DNA of 64,000 nt from Ephemerocybe angulata (Eukaryota > Basidiomycota > Agaricomycetes > Agaricales > Psathyrellaceae): positions 248,001 to 312,000 of the forward strand of contig JAACJK010000166.1 in the NCBI GenBank assembly GCA_013368325.1, in the 5' to 3' direction. The translations under genes and the position numbers were made by a program. Each line of letters begins with the position of its first letter. Position 1 is the stretch's first letter. The notes under the pieces were generated by a model that was not told where the DNA came from, made no database searches, and was given only the letters and a program-made list of their open reading frames with translations. Of this stretch, positions 1 to 10,721 are shown one piece after another.

Positions 1-213
1 GGCGCCGCTGGCGATCAAGTCCTTCTGGAGCCATTCCAGGGCCGCGTCGACGTCGTTTCCGGAGGCGCTGAGGGCTTCCCGGGCCTTGACAATGGAGACT
101 TCGGTGCGCTTTCGCAGCTCAGCGACAAGCTTGATCGAGGGCTTTTCCGGCGCCGTCGAGTAGAGGCATCGAAAGGCGGTTGAGGGTTTTGTGGTTCTGA
201 GGGAGCGGAGCAT
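1..213 (-). CDS. TSF1: Elongation factor Ts, mitochondrial (5' part only)
   Basis: This is the N-terminal 71 codons of mitochondrial EF-Ts, the nucleotide exchange factor that recycles EF-Tu during mitochondrial translation; the rest lies outside the window. The start gives a short basic, Ser/Thr-rich presequence (MLRSLRTTKPSTAFR) suited to mitochondrial import. It is followed by the conserved UBA-like N-terminal EF-Ts module, with KLVAELRKRTEVSIVKA, an ALSASGNDVDAALEW helix and the following Gln-Lys-Asp. No intron is seen in this part. The start codon lies 123 bp from the NAF1 start on the other strand, so the two genes probably share a bidirectional promoter. Identity rests on the EF-Ts signature and is secure; the gene symbol follows fungal usage. 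Confidence 0.88.
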   Translation of the reverse strand, partial: MLRSLRTTKPSTAFRCLYSTAPEKPSIKLVAELRKRTEVSIVKAREALSASGNDVDAALEWLQKDLIASGA

Positions 214-336
214 GGCTGGGACGAGACGTGCTGGCAGAAGAGGAGGAAAGAACGCGTCTCCGGAAAAGGCAATCAAAACTCAAAAAATTCCGGGGCTATT
301 TTTGTTACCGCGTCTTCCTTGCTTTGAACGTCGACC

Positions 337-2217
337 ATGTCCGGATTCAAGATTCCAGACTCGATACCTCAGGACCTCCTCCTCATCCAGGAGATGGTTG
401 GGGTGCCCGAACCTCCCAAGCCGGAACCGGTCCAAGAAATGGAGGAAGATTTGGGCGACGATGATATTTCCAGCTCCGACGGTGGAGATAGTGAAGACGA
501 GATTGAGGCCAAGCTCGTGCTAGACACCCAGGAGGATTCGGACCCTGCAAGTGACAAACCCGCGTATGTCGCATCTCATGTTTTCCATTCCGCCGGTTTA
601 CTCATGTAACCAGTTCAGAACCATCCCACTCGGACTCTGACTCTAGCTCCGACTCTGAACCGGAGGAGGAGATCAAAAAGGAGGATTCTGCCATCTTTGA
701 AGCGACTGCTGGTGACGACGAGGATGAAGATGCTCCCGCCGTAGGAGCTGCTACATACTTGCAGACCAAACACGAAGTCGTCGAAACGGAGATTGCCATC
801 CCCGAAATCGACCAGGTGGATCCTAACGAATCACTCGAAAAGGTTGGCGACATCATGAGCATCGTCAACCAAGTCGCCATTGTGCGAGGACTCCCGTCGG
901 ACGACATGAGCCGCGGGTCTCAAAAGGCGCTTGATTCGGATACTCTGTTAGTATTCGATGATCGAAATGTCATGGGTTATGTGCGTGCCCCCGTTCCCTT
1001 CTTGTGTCGCTTTCTCATGGAAGGGGTTTCAGATAGATTTACGAAACCTTTGGACCGACAAACCAGCCGCTTTACCAGGTCAAGTACAACAGCAAATACC
1101 CCCTTGACCCAGAACGCGTGAAAGTCTCCCGAGAGGTTTTCATGGTCCCATCTAAAACCAAGTTCGTCTTCGTAGACCAAATTAAGGCCTACAAGGGGAG
1201 CGATGCCAGCAACGTCTACGATGAAGAACCCGCGGACGATGAGCTGGAATTCTCTGACGACGAAGCAGAGGCAGCATACAAAAGCCGAATGAAGCGAAAG
1301 TGCGTTCTCTATCTCCTATCTAGTCTCCCTTTACTCAACAAGTGCTTAGGCGGGGAGAATCTCGTGCTCGTTCAGTCGCCAACTCTCGTGAGCCTACGCC
1401 AAACCCGTCCCATATGAGGGACTATGAGTTATCCGACAACGTCGTTCTCGGACATAATGCCTACGACGAGCACGGCCCTTACGACCAAGACTTTAGTGCC
1501 CCAGGTCCATCGCGGCCAGCACCGATCCCTTACGATGACCCGTACTCCTTACCTTCAGAGATTTCCGTTGGGGAAGATGGAGGTACCTCGAGCATACCCT
1601 CTCGTCCCACTAGACCTCCTCCTACTCGCCAGGAGGCTAGACCTCGGGGACGTGGACGTGGTGGTAATTTCAATCAGAACTCTCGTGGACGGGGTGGTCG
1701 TGGCGGAGGCAGTGGTCAAGATTCGCGAAGAGGAGGTTTGGGAGATCATCCGAATGCTCCCCGCCATTCTGAACCAGCTGCTGCCTCAAATACCTATGAC
1801 CCTCGCGCCGGTACTCAGATGCAGGAAATGGGGCAGAGCTACTACCAAGACTATAGCCATATGGGACACCAAGTGATGCAGCAGCAGCAGACCGCTTTGC
1901 CTGGTTGGGGTTATCCTCCAACCTTGGGTGGTATGATGCAGGCACCGTTCGGTGGGCAAGCTTCGGGCCATGGCCAGGGCATGCCTTTTGTTCAGCCTCA
2001 TATTAATCCCTTGTTCGCGAATTCCTTTGGCTTCCCAATGGGACAACAGGGCATGGGATATGGTGGTCAGTTTGGTATGGGAAATCCGTATGGTGCGGCA
2101 CAGGGTGCCGGCGCGGGGTACCAGGACCAACAGCAGCAGAGTCAACAGCAATGGACCAACCAGTGGGCTCCTCCAACGACTAACCAGCATCCCTCCGGAG
2201 GACAGGGTCAGGGATAG
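337..2217 (+). CDS. NAF1: H/ACA snoRNP assembly factor NAF1
   Basis: NAF1 is a nuclear factor needed to assemble H/ACA snoRNPs and telomerase RNP; it binds the Cbf5/dyskerin subunit and is later replaced by Gar1. Exons 337-563, 614-980, 1037-1299 and 1350-2217 join in frame to 574 residues. The N-terminus is acidic. The Gar1/Naf1 beta-barrel spans about residues 150-270, with VNQVAIVRGLPSDD, a VMGYIYETFGP segment spanning an exon junction, and PLYQVKY. The C-terminus is low complexity: an RGG-rich stretch, then Gln/Met/Gly-rich sequence typical of RNA-binding tails. The second intron needs the acceptor at 1035-1036 (cagatag), four bases past a stronger-looking cag; only the distal site keeps the conserved reading. 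Good family match, high confidence. Confidence 0.9.
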
Positions 2218-2317
2218 ATTGTACATAGTGTCTAGCTAATATACTATTCCCCTCCCATGTTGATGTGATGAGCACCTTGACATTGATGGCCACTGGTCAT
2301 CTCCTCTTTTCATCCCA

Positions 2318-2844
2318 ATGCATCCACCATCTCGAAGCCCTTCTCTGAACCTCATTGTGCTCAAACAGCCGTTCTTCGTGATCCAGATCGAAGTGGAGAA
2401 ACTTGCAAAGGAACTCATCGCTCAACTCTCTTTCGCGGGCAAGTTCTTTTCGATAACAAGGACGGATGAAGAGGTATCGGTGGTCGGGGAGATTCATGAG
2501 GAGTCTCTAGACGAGTTCAGAGAGAAGGCTACTTGGACCTGTATTAAGATTAAAGGGCCCATGACGCATGGTAAGACTAGTGGAATACATTAGGGACAGG
2601 ACTGGATGATTAATCCAAGGCGCCCACAGATCTGACGGGAATCATGGCTGCTTTCACTGCTCCGTTGAAGGAGGCAGAGGTCCCCATTTTTGCAATTTCT
2701 ACCTGGTAAGACACACACCGAAGTGGCAAGGACGATATGTATTTACTGGAATTCAGGAACACGGACTACGTGCTAGTCCCGACAGAAAAGCTGCAGGAGG
2801 CCTGCACAGCACTTGAGAAGGACGGGTGGACCTTCGAGAAATGA
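2318..2844 (+). CDS. ACT-domain protein of the GATS/CASTOR-like family
   Basis: Three exons (2318-2570, 2630-2705, 2757-2844) join in frame to 138 residues. The protein looks like a stand-alone ACT_7-type (GATS-like) module: the first half carries SPSLNLIVLKQPFFVIQIE and FFSITRTDEEVSVVGE, and the second half carries DLTGIMAAFTAPLKEAEVP, FAIST and NTDYVLVPTEKLQEA. In animals the CASTOR proteins of this family bind arginine and regulate TORC1; many fungal and bacterial relatives have no assigned role. A role as an amino-acid-sensing protein is therefore only inference from the fold. The start at 2318 was chosen because it is the first ATG in frame with the conserved opening strand. It begins 100 bp after the NAF1 stop, on the same strand. 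Confidence 0.75.
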
Positions 2845-3233
2845 GAATTTCTGTCATATAATTAGTAGTTGGCCATCGAGAACAATAGTCTAGGTCTAGT
2901 AATCTGACAAGAACAAAGCTTGTAGCTCTTGTGAAGGATAAATCCTGGAACGATGCAGGACCGAGTATGTGCATCAGGCTTGTGGTGAGTGGCAAGAAAG
3001 GAAATCCCTTGGTCGCGGTTTTTGGTTGCCGAATGCCAACAGCCCCCACCGAAAAACGCTCTTAACGTCAGCCTTCTTCCTCAACGCGTCTGTTCCATCG
3101 ATACAACGGTATGAGACGCGCTCCTCGCCCCTTCCGGCGCTAATAACTCGAAATAGTTGGGAGAAACCAATACGCTCTCGTCCACGTAGTCAGTGCTTTG
3201 GCCATTTACGGCGAGCACGTCTCGGTGCGCGAC
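2845..3233 (+). other. Intergenic stretch between the ACT-domain gene and the PEHE-like gene
   Basis: About 390 bp lie between the two start-to-stop limits. Short open frames occur, but none shows a recognisable domain or fits an extra exon. It presumably holds the 3' UTR of the upstream gene and the promoter and 5' UTR of the downstream gene. No TATA box or repeat was noticed. Confidence 0.4.
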
Positions 3234-6200
3234 ATGGACACACCTTCTTCGTCTCGCAATTCAGAACCGGCGCCGAAACGACGGTTGCCTCCTCGGAGGG
3301 GGCGTGGGGTGGGCATGGGGAGTGAGATAGACCTCAGTATACTGGAGGCCCAAAAGTGGAGAGGTATGTCAACAAGCAACCATTTTGCACGAGTCTCACC
3401 TCATCTCGCCCGCTCAATGCTTAATTCCTCGACCTCAACTTGCAGGAGAGAAACCGCTACTCGACCCTAAACACCCCATACATTTGACGACGGATAGCTC
3501 TTGCGCTGAGACCTCGCTCGATCTGGACAGGGTTATCCGAACATTCAAGCATGAGCAGTACTATAGCCGACCAGAAGTCATCATATCCTACAGGGAGCAA
3601 CAAACCATCGCGACGCCTGAATTCGTTAGCCTCAAAGATGCGCCAGGCGTTTCCCGTTTCAGGCCACGAGAAGCCGACAAGGTGAGCTTCAGCCCAATCT
3701 GCATCACGCCCTTTCATTGACATGTCTCTAGAACATCGTGTTGACGGCTGAGACGGACCAGGTGTATCAGAGGCGGCACAAAAGGTTGGAGGCCTCTGAA
3801 AAGCGTGTGCGGCTTTCCGAACTTGAAACTCTCAAGGTCGAGCATCGCAAGCTGAAGGAACGAATCGAAAAGCTCAAAGTGCTGGATAGCTTTGAATTCA
3901 ATTCGCTGCCCGCCGACGCCTTCCCACCTGTGGATGACTTGGACCTCAGCAATCCCATAGGACCCGCTGCTGAGGCGGAGGGCGAACGCAGGAGGGGGCT
4001 CATGCTCGAGGCTGCCAACAGCCTCGATGAACGGTATCGGTTTCTGCTCCCAGCAGAATCCAAACCCAACAAGAAAGCGATGAAGGCGCCCCGAGTGGAA
4101 GTCCCTGTCGAGGAAGATGCTATTGAGAGTGATGGTGACTCGGTGGAGCGGTTCTTTTCGGAGGAGGCGGCGGAAACGCCAATGTCCAAGGCTACCGGAA
4201 AGCAGGGAAGGAGGAATGTTGCATACTCGAATGCTTCCACGTCGTCCGCATCCGTGCCTCCCTCAAGCCACTCCAAGACCAACGCAGTTGCTCCAGCCTC
4301 TGCTCCGAGGAAGGGTGGACGCCCTCCAAAGGGTAGCGCAAACATCTCCGCCGCGCAACTCAAGGGTAAGAAAGCTGCCCGCACACCCATCCAAATGCCG
4401 ACTCCCCCTCCACCTCCAACTTCCGCCACCCCAACGTCGACCAGGGCCATGAGCGTTGTGGCCAGTGAACCAAACGAGTCTCCCATGGAAGTATCTGATG
4501 TCACGGTGCGAACCCCTCAACCTCCAGCACCAGTGCCCCTTCCAGCGCAAGCTTCGGTTCGAGTTATTGCACCCGCACCCGTTTCTCCGGCGGTGCCCGC
4601 GAGTCTTCATGTGCCCAGTGAGCCGGAAGCCCCGCCAGTGTTGAGAGATAGGACGGACACGGAGGATACGAGGCCCACGAAGAGGCTCAAAACCTCTACC
4701 TCCCAAGAGCAGCCTGCAGCCCCCCCTCCACGCCCCTTTTTCGGTCCACCACCTCCTCCTGGGTTTACGTCTACTCCTAACCCTCGTTCCGCTCCTCCTC
4801 CGTCTGCTGCTGTTTTGCCTACCTTCCGTCGTCGTGACCCATCCTTACCGCCCATTGTCTCGATCTCCTCGGAGTCCCTTATCGAACCTTCGCCAGCGAC
4901 ACCTGTGGCTATGAGGCAGCTATCCGCAGGGGCTAGACCTATGGAGGGAATTTCGTCTCCCGTGACTAGTGGTACTGAACCGGCGTACCACACCCCAAGG
5001 GGAGTTGCACCACCACCGCGCCTATTTCATGGCCCCACCCTATTTCGTGGACCTGCGCAGGAGGAGTCTGCGCTCTCAGGGCTCGCCCCGATGGAAGGAA
5101 TTTCTTCTACTGAAGAGCAAGAGACTGCATCGCCCCCTCGTGCTCCTCGACAAGTTTCACAATCTCCTCGTCCACCTCAACCGTCCACACCGTCTCCTCA
5201 CCGGCAAAGGGCGACCACCTTGTCCCCTCATATGCCAAAGCAGACTGTGCAGTCGACCTCGGTACCTTCGCCAACAGTTGTCACCCTCCCGCCACCGCCA
5301 TGGGAGCAAGACAAAAGGTCTCCTAATATATCGTCAAGGGAAATCCGACCACTCCCCCGTTCACCAGCGCATGCTCATCGGCCACCTCGTGTACTGCGTG
5401 GGTCCGCAGAGTCTCTGCAAGGGCCGAGGCATGTTGCAATGTCTCCCCATACACCAATGCAGGTTGCGCCGTCTCCCCAAGCAGCAAGGGATATTACGCG
5501 CTCGCCCCAATTAGCAACGTCCATTATGAGGTCTCTCCAACCCTCAAGAGCAGCGTCCACTTCTCCTTGCCTGCAAAGGGGACCTGCAACGCCCTCTCGC
5601 ACAAGTAGGGAGGCTACTCTCTCTCCTCAAGTGCCAAATGAGACCTACTCTGCTCCCCACACGCCTCTGCACTCTATGTCATCTCCGCAGACATCGAAGG
5701 AGCCCACCGCTTCTCCTCAAATACTGCTTCATAAATCATCTCTGGACCTGTTGAAGGATATCGCCTCCTCTCCCACACCCCCTTCTCATATCCAGGACAA
5801 GGAGGAAACCCCGCCATCAGCTCATACACCGGAGGAAGTAGCCTCCCCTCGTCCTGTTCTGGAAGTTGTTCCTTCGCCAACTTCTCCGGCGGTAGAGGGT
5901 GGCGCATCGCCCCTTCCCGCGGCATCGACAGAGCCCAAAGCTTCGTCCCCTCCTGCATCGGCCATGGAGTCCGAAACAGCGTCTCGTGTTGCAGCGGCCA
6001 TCGAACCTAAAGTGGCGCCCACCCCAAAGGCGGCAGTGGAGGCTGCTTCACCCCCTCCAGAGACCGCGATGGCGGCTGAAGCGTCACCCCCTCCAGAGAC
6101 CGCGATGGAGGCTGAAGCGTCACCCCCTCCAGAGGCGGCGATGGAGGCTGAAGCTTCACCCCCTCCAGAGGCGACAAAGGAGGCTGAAGTATCACCTCCA

Positions 6201-7367
6201 GAGGAGGTGGTAATGGAAGTCGATGCGTCACCCCCTCCGGAAGTGACAATGGAGGCAGATACATCACCCCCTCCAGAGGCGGCAATAGAGTCTAAACCGT
6301 CGCCCACTCCTGCAGCGACAATGGGGGTCGAAGGGACACCCCCTCTAGAGGCGGCAATGGAGACCGAAGCGACACCCCCTCAGGTGGTGATGGGGAACGA
6401 AGCATCGCCGCCTCCGGAGGCAGCAATGGAGAGCGAAACCTCGTCTCCTCCCGCGGTGGTTGAGGCTGAGGCGTCCCCTCGTGTAGCAGGAGAAGCGCCA
6501 TCATCTCCCCACATGCATATGGAGGATATTGTCCCGTCCTCTCAAACCCCAGAGCGGTTCACTTCTCCGGGCCTTGCTCCTAAGAAGGCCGGCTCTCCTG
6601 CTCCTGAAGAGTTGCAGATTGGCTCCCCTTCGCCTGCCGAGTCAGAAGCCCTTCCTCATGCCGCTACCGAAGGGGAGGCCGTCCCCGAGGGAATAGAGAC
6701 AATCTCTACAGTATCTGAACCGACGGAATCAATCTCTAATGCGCTTGATCCCGGAGAATCTGCATCCACCGCAGGCACAAGCGCGGAGCCCCTCGTCGTC
6801 AAAACTCCTGAACCTGTCGAAACCGACCTTGCGTCTCCTGCGGCGATGGACTTGATATCTACCCCGGCTGTTTCCTCTATTTCCAAGGCCGCTTCTACCA
6901 GAGGGGGTCACAAGAAACGCGGCGGGGGGCGCGGTGGGCGCGGCGGGCCCGGGATACCCAGGGGACCCAGACCCAAACCGAAGTCAGCTCTCGAACGCCG
7001 TGCGCACCACATCGAAGCAACTAGGGGTGGCAGGTCTCAGAGGAAGGGAATCAACCCATTTGGAGCCCCATGCCCCGACTTTGCTGAATATTACCACCAC
7101 AAGTACGAGATAGCTGACCCGCAACACCTGATAGACGCATGCGAGGGCAAACCGACGATGTATGGCCAGGACCCGGATGGATCGGATGACGAGGACGAGA
7201 ACGATCGCACACTCCCCATACCTCTCTTGTTACCGCGCGCCCCACGTCCCCTTGATGAACAAGAGCCGCCCACAAAGCGAGGGAAGAAAACGAAGGAGCC
7301 GCCCAAACGGAAGACGAGGGCTTCTACTCGGGCTTCCGCTCAGGACTCTGACCAGGACTCGGACTGA
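3234..7367 (+). CDS. Large PEHE-like domain protein, probable chromatin factor
   Basis: Exons 3234-3363, 3446-3681 and 3732-7367 join in frame to 1333 residues. About residues 90-170 resemble a PEHE domain as found in MSL1/KANSL1 scaffolds of histone acetyltransferase complexes: an IATPEFVSLKDAP strand segment, then TDQVYQRRHKRLEASEKR and a basic/acidic helix. The middle (about residues 250-1150) is disordered, rich in Pro, Ser, Ala and Glu, and includes a degenerate 12-residue repeat of the type EASPPPEAAMEA. Near the C-terminus are an RGG/GRGG patch, a more conserved-looking block (FGAPCPDFAEYYHHKYEI), and a basic-acidic tail. The PEHE call is by pattern only; the rest is unrecognised. A nuclear scaffold role is inferred from the domain and low-complexity make-up. 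Confidence 0.6.
6038..6480 (+). repeat. Degenerate 36-bp coding minisatellite
   Basis: Within the last exon of the PEHE-like gene, a unit of about 36 bp coding for EASPPPEAAMEA-type peptides is repeated roughly ten or more times. The units near 6080-6170 are almost identical at the DNA level; those toward 6480 diverge and vary slightly in length but keep frame. This is the usual pattern of an expanding and decaying coding tandem repeat. Confidence 0.8.
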
Positions 7368-7511
7368 TAGATTTTATTTTCCGGATAGTATCTTATTGTG
7401 TATAACTGGTTCTATAGCTTTTTTTGTACTGCACCTATCATAGTTCACGTGTCACGATAATGACTGGATGCTCGATCGTTATTAGGGAGTACATGGACGA
7501 CATGCAAAGTT

Positions 7512-8595
7512 CTATGCTACGGTAGGGGAAGGAACCTCTCCAATGGCTTTCGTGACCGTGTTCACCACGAGCTTCCGGTCGTTGATGTTCAAGCCCTTGC
7601 TCTTAGCCATTGCCAGGGTGACTTGAGCGCGGAGAGGCAATTTGTCGACTGGGGTGGTGTAGAGGGTTGGCGAAGGAGTAGGTGCGAAAGCAGAGTAGTC
7701 ACCGCCGAACTTGCGGAGGATGTTCCCTGCGAGGGCGGCGCTCTTTTTATCGGACAGCTTGGACAAGGCCAGGTCCAAAGGAGAATCTTCCTTGGGGAAA
7801 ACACTGCTCAGGTCTTGGGAGACGGAGATGGAGCCAGGAGAGTTGGGCAGGTCAACAGTGACAACCAGGTCTTCTAGACTTCCAACAGCATCCTCCGATG
7901 CTTGTTTGCGGTCCGGACGTTTATTCGCCATGAGGCTTCGAGGTGGGGCTCGTTGTTGACGCTGGGGTCCGTTCCTGTTTCCGTTCCTGTTTCCGTTGTT
8001 GGAGGGTGCGGCCGAGCGCCTGTCACCACCCTGCCCATTGAACTTGTTTCGGTTGCCCTGACCTTTTGGTTGGGAAAAGGCGGTGGTGAGCTGGTCGGTG
8101 GAGACGTCGAAAACCCTCCGCTGACGTCTGCGGTCAGGTTGGCTTGACTGGAGAGGCCGCGTATTAATTTCGAAGACGGGTGCTGTCGATGGGGTATGGG
8201 TGGCTGTTTGAGCCTGTCTGGCCAGACGACCTTCATATCCTTGCGAGGAGCTATTTGCCGACTCTCTAGCCAGACGAGCCTCGCGTCTTTTCGCTGCTAG
8301 CGCCGCTGCCTTCTCCTTAATGCTCTCCATGGCGGTCTTGCCCGACTCTGTCTCCTTCATGAGCTCGGAGGCAAACGTTCCTTCAGCGGGAACCTGTAAA
8401 GGGGCGTCGTAGGAATCCTTGCTCAGGGTGGCAGTGGACTGGCGGGCTAGGAGACTCAAATCAACCTCTGTATTGAACGCTCTGAAGTCATTTCTGCGCA
8501 CCTTTGGCCGCGCCCTCTCCAGCAGGGACAGCGAAGCCTCTAGCGGTCGCCCATTTCAGACGAAGTGTCTGGTGTGGTCGGGAAAGCCGCAGCAT
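7512..8595 (-). CDS. Unrecognised mitochondrially targeted basic protein
   Basis: Two exons (8502-8595 and 7512-8446 in transcript order) give 342 residues. The first exon encodes a strong predicted mitochondrial presequence (MLRLSRPHQTLRLKWATARG). A 55-nt intron (GTGCGC...CTCCTAG) then joins in frame to the main exon; without this splice the presequence frame stops. The mature part has a Lys/Arg/Ala-rich helix (about residues 65-100), a disordered region rich in Asn, Arg, Gly and Gln, and a more conserved-looking C-terminus with LALSKLSDKKSAALAGNIL and PLRAQVTLAMAKSKGL. I do not recognise the family. A mitochondrial ribosome or RNA-associated role would fit the basic composition but is a guess. 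It is divergent from PFA4, with 202 bp between starts. Confidence 0.65.
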
Positions 8596-8797
8596 GGAGG
8601 CAGGAATATAGGTTCGACGTCACGGTGGTACCGGAGTCGCGCTGCTGTCGGGATCGCTAGGCGGAATTCGCGTTTGGTCTTGTATTTTTCCAAGGGCGAC
8701 GAGTTCCGAAATTGGCGCCCACGTCGCTTTGTGCCGATTCCGGCACGGCACTACTACAGCTTGACCACATCCCGCCAACCCCGAAGTCGCTGGAGGG

Positions 8798-10597
8798 ATG
8801 CACTATATCCTGGGTCGGATAGTTGTGGGCCTGGTTGTCTCTCTCATTTCTTTCATTGCGTACTCGTCGCAGATATTCATAATATGGCCCTGGTATGGGA
8901 GGGAGTGGACAGTCGAGCTGGTTATTCTTCTGCTCCCGTTCAAGTACGTTCATGTCCCTATCGCCCCAGATGGCTCTTAACGCTCCTTTCAGTGTGCTCG
9001 TAGCGATACTCTTTTGGAACTACTACCTCTGCGTCAGCACAGACCCTGGCACTGTCCCTTCAGGCTGGGCACGTCGTTCAACGAATTCGGCGGATATCTC
9101 AGCTAACCTTCGACACAGAAACCAGACACACACGCCGATGGCTACGAGGTCAAGAAACTTACGGGTGCACCGAGATACTGCAGGATGTGCCAGTGCTACA
9201 AGCCTCCTAGAACTCACCACTGCAGAGATTGTGACAGATGTGTACTTCGAATGGGTACCTATGAGCCCCTTGACCGCGTTCACCGTTCTAACACACTGCT
9301 TAGATCACCATTGCCCATGGATAAACAACTGTGTTGGACACTTCAACTACAGCCATTTCATCCGATTCCTCTTCTATGTCGACGTCGCTTGCTCTTACCA
9401 TCTCATAATGGTGTCGAAACGAGTCCTCAGCGCCATGAACGGCTACAACTGGGTACGTCGACGTTTAACCTGTGGTAGGCGAACTTACCAACCGTACTGC
9501 CACATAGGACGAACCTACAACTACAGAACTCATCTTAATCATCATGAACTACGTAACATGTGTCCCCGTACTTCTCGCCGTTGGTGGATTCAGGTACAGC
9601 CTTGAATGTGGGGTGTGTGCTATTGAGACTAACGTTATCCGCAGCATATACCACTTCATCAACCTCTCGAGCAACTCGACTACTATTGAAGGCTGGGAGA
9701 AGGACAAAGTGGCGACCATGGTTCGGAAAGGGCAAATTCGAGCTATCAAGTTCCCTTATGTACGTATTTTCCCAGTTGACCGAATAACCCTCTGTTCTCA
9801 GCCGTTCAACTAGGACCTTGGCAAGCGAAAAAACCTCAAGGCGATCCTGGGAACTTCGAACCCTCTATTCTGGTGTATCCCAAGGCCAATGCCCGGAAAC
9901 GGCTTGAACTTCGAACTTGCGGACCATTCTGGTAAGTGGACCGAGGCCTCGAAACATAGAAAAGACGACAGCGACGATGAAAGCGTATAAAATCTGGTGT
10001 CGCTCTTTCAGACATGCGTAAGTCACTCAGTTACTCGTTCATCTTCTCCTCTCTGATCCCACCTCTAAGTTCCCTGTCTGGTCCCTTTGCAATGCTAATT
10101 ATATACCCATAGTTCCTGGCGAAGTATGGCCCCCGAAAGAGCCTGAAATCCCCCGCGCTCACGTTGCCGACTCTCCTTGGACATATGAAAATGGAACTGT
10201 AAACCCCAGTTTAGTACCTTCGAACGCCAGCCGTCTTCGCACGAAACGCAAGCCACGGAACCAAGATATGGATGGTGTTTATAACCTACCTCCGTACCAC
10301 CCTGACTTTCAAGAAGGAGGTATTCAGCAATCATCCTCCTCTGATCAAGAAAGCGACGATGAAGAGGGAGGTGCGTTCTTTGAGTCGAATCGTGTGAGGC
10401 GGGGTTCGGAGGGGTACGAAGTTCGCACTGTGGATAGGGAAGAGATGATGCGACGATACATGGAGGAGCTCAACAGTGTGCCGGACCGGTACAACAGATA
10501 CGAGCCAGAGCCTTATTCTGAATCAGAGGAGTCGGACAATGATGATAATGTTCCCCTCGGGACTGTCCGTCGACTAAATGGTTCTGTACAAGTGTAG
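8798..10597 (+). CDS. PFA4: DHHC palmitoyltransferase, PFA4-like
   Basis: This integral membrane S-acyltransferase adds palmitate to cysteines; fungal Pfa4 acts in the ER and palmitoylates chitin synthase Chs3. With the microexon the model is 438 residues. Two N-terminal membrane segments are visible. The Cys-rich domain has [33 protein letters not shown] and then the catalytic [19 protein letters not shown], split exactly at the Asp codon by an intron. Two more membrane segments follow, then the Pfa4-type GWEKDKV and RPMPGNG blocks. The C-terminal tail is acidic and Ser-rich. Exons as read: 8798-8943, 8993-9068, 9119-9254, 9304-9452, 9508-9593, 9645-9759, 9814-9931, 10012-10017, 10113-10597; phases agree throughout. 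The second intron begins with GC, and the eighth exon is six bases long; both are discussed in the findings. Confidence 0.88.
9069..9118 (+). other. GC-AG intron in PFA4
   Basis: The 50-nt gap between GTVPSGW and [10 protein letters not shown] starts gcacgt and ends cacag. Only a cut directly after the Trp codon keeps phase 0 on both sides; the nearby gt at 9072 would break the frame. This makes it a GC-AG intron. Confidence 0.65.
10012..10017 (+). other. Candidate 6-nt microexon in PFA4
   Basis: The six bases acatgc are flanked by a good acceptor (ctctttcag) and a consensus donor (gtaagt). Inclusion adds two residues and keeps frame (HSD-ML-PGEV); skipping also keeps frame (HSVPGEV) but leaves a 181-nt intron, much longer than those around it. 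Confidence 0.5.
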
Positions 10598-10721
10598 AAT
10601 GCGTTACAAGGTGATAAAATAGTATAGTTAAAGTAATCGCATACCCTTCCAAATGCATAATGTACAACGAAGCAGTGGTAAACGTGAATAAATGATAAAA
10701 AGAAAGTTGAAGGAGAAGTCA

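Noticed and set aside
5822..6307. Long minus-strand open frame of Ser/Gly/Ala repeats opposite the PEHE-like gene
   Set aside because: It is the shadow of the coding minisatellite; its regular composition comes from the repeat on the other strand.
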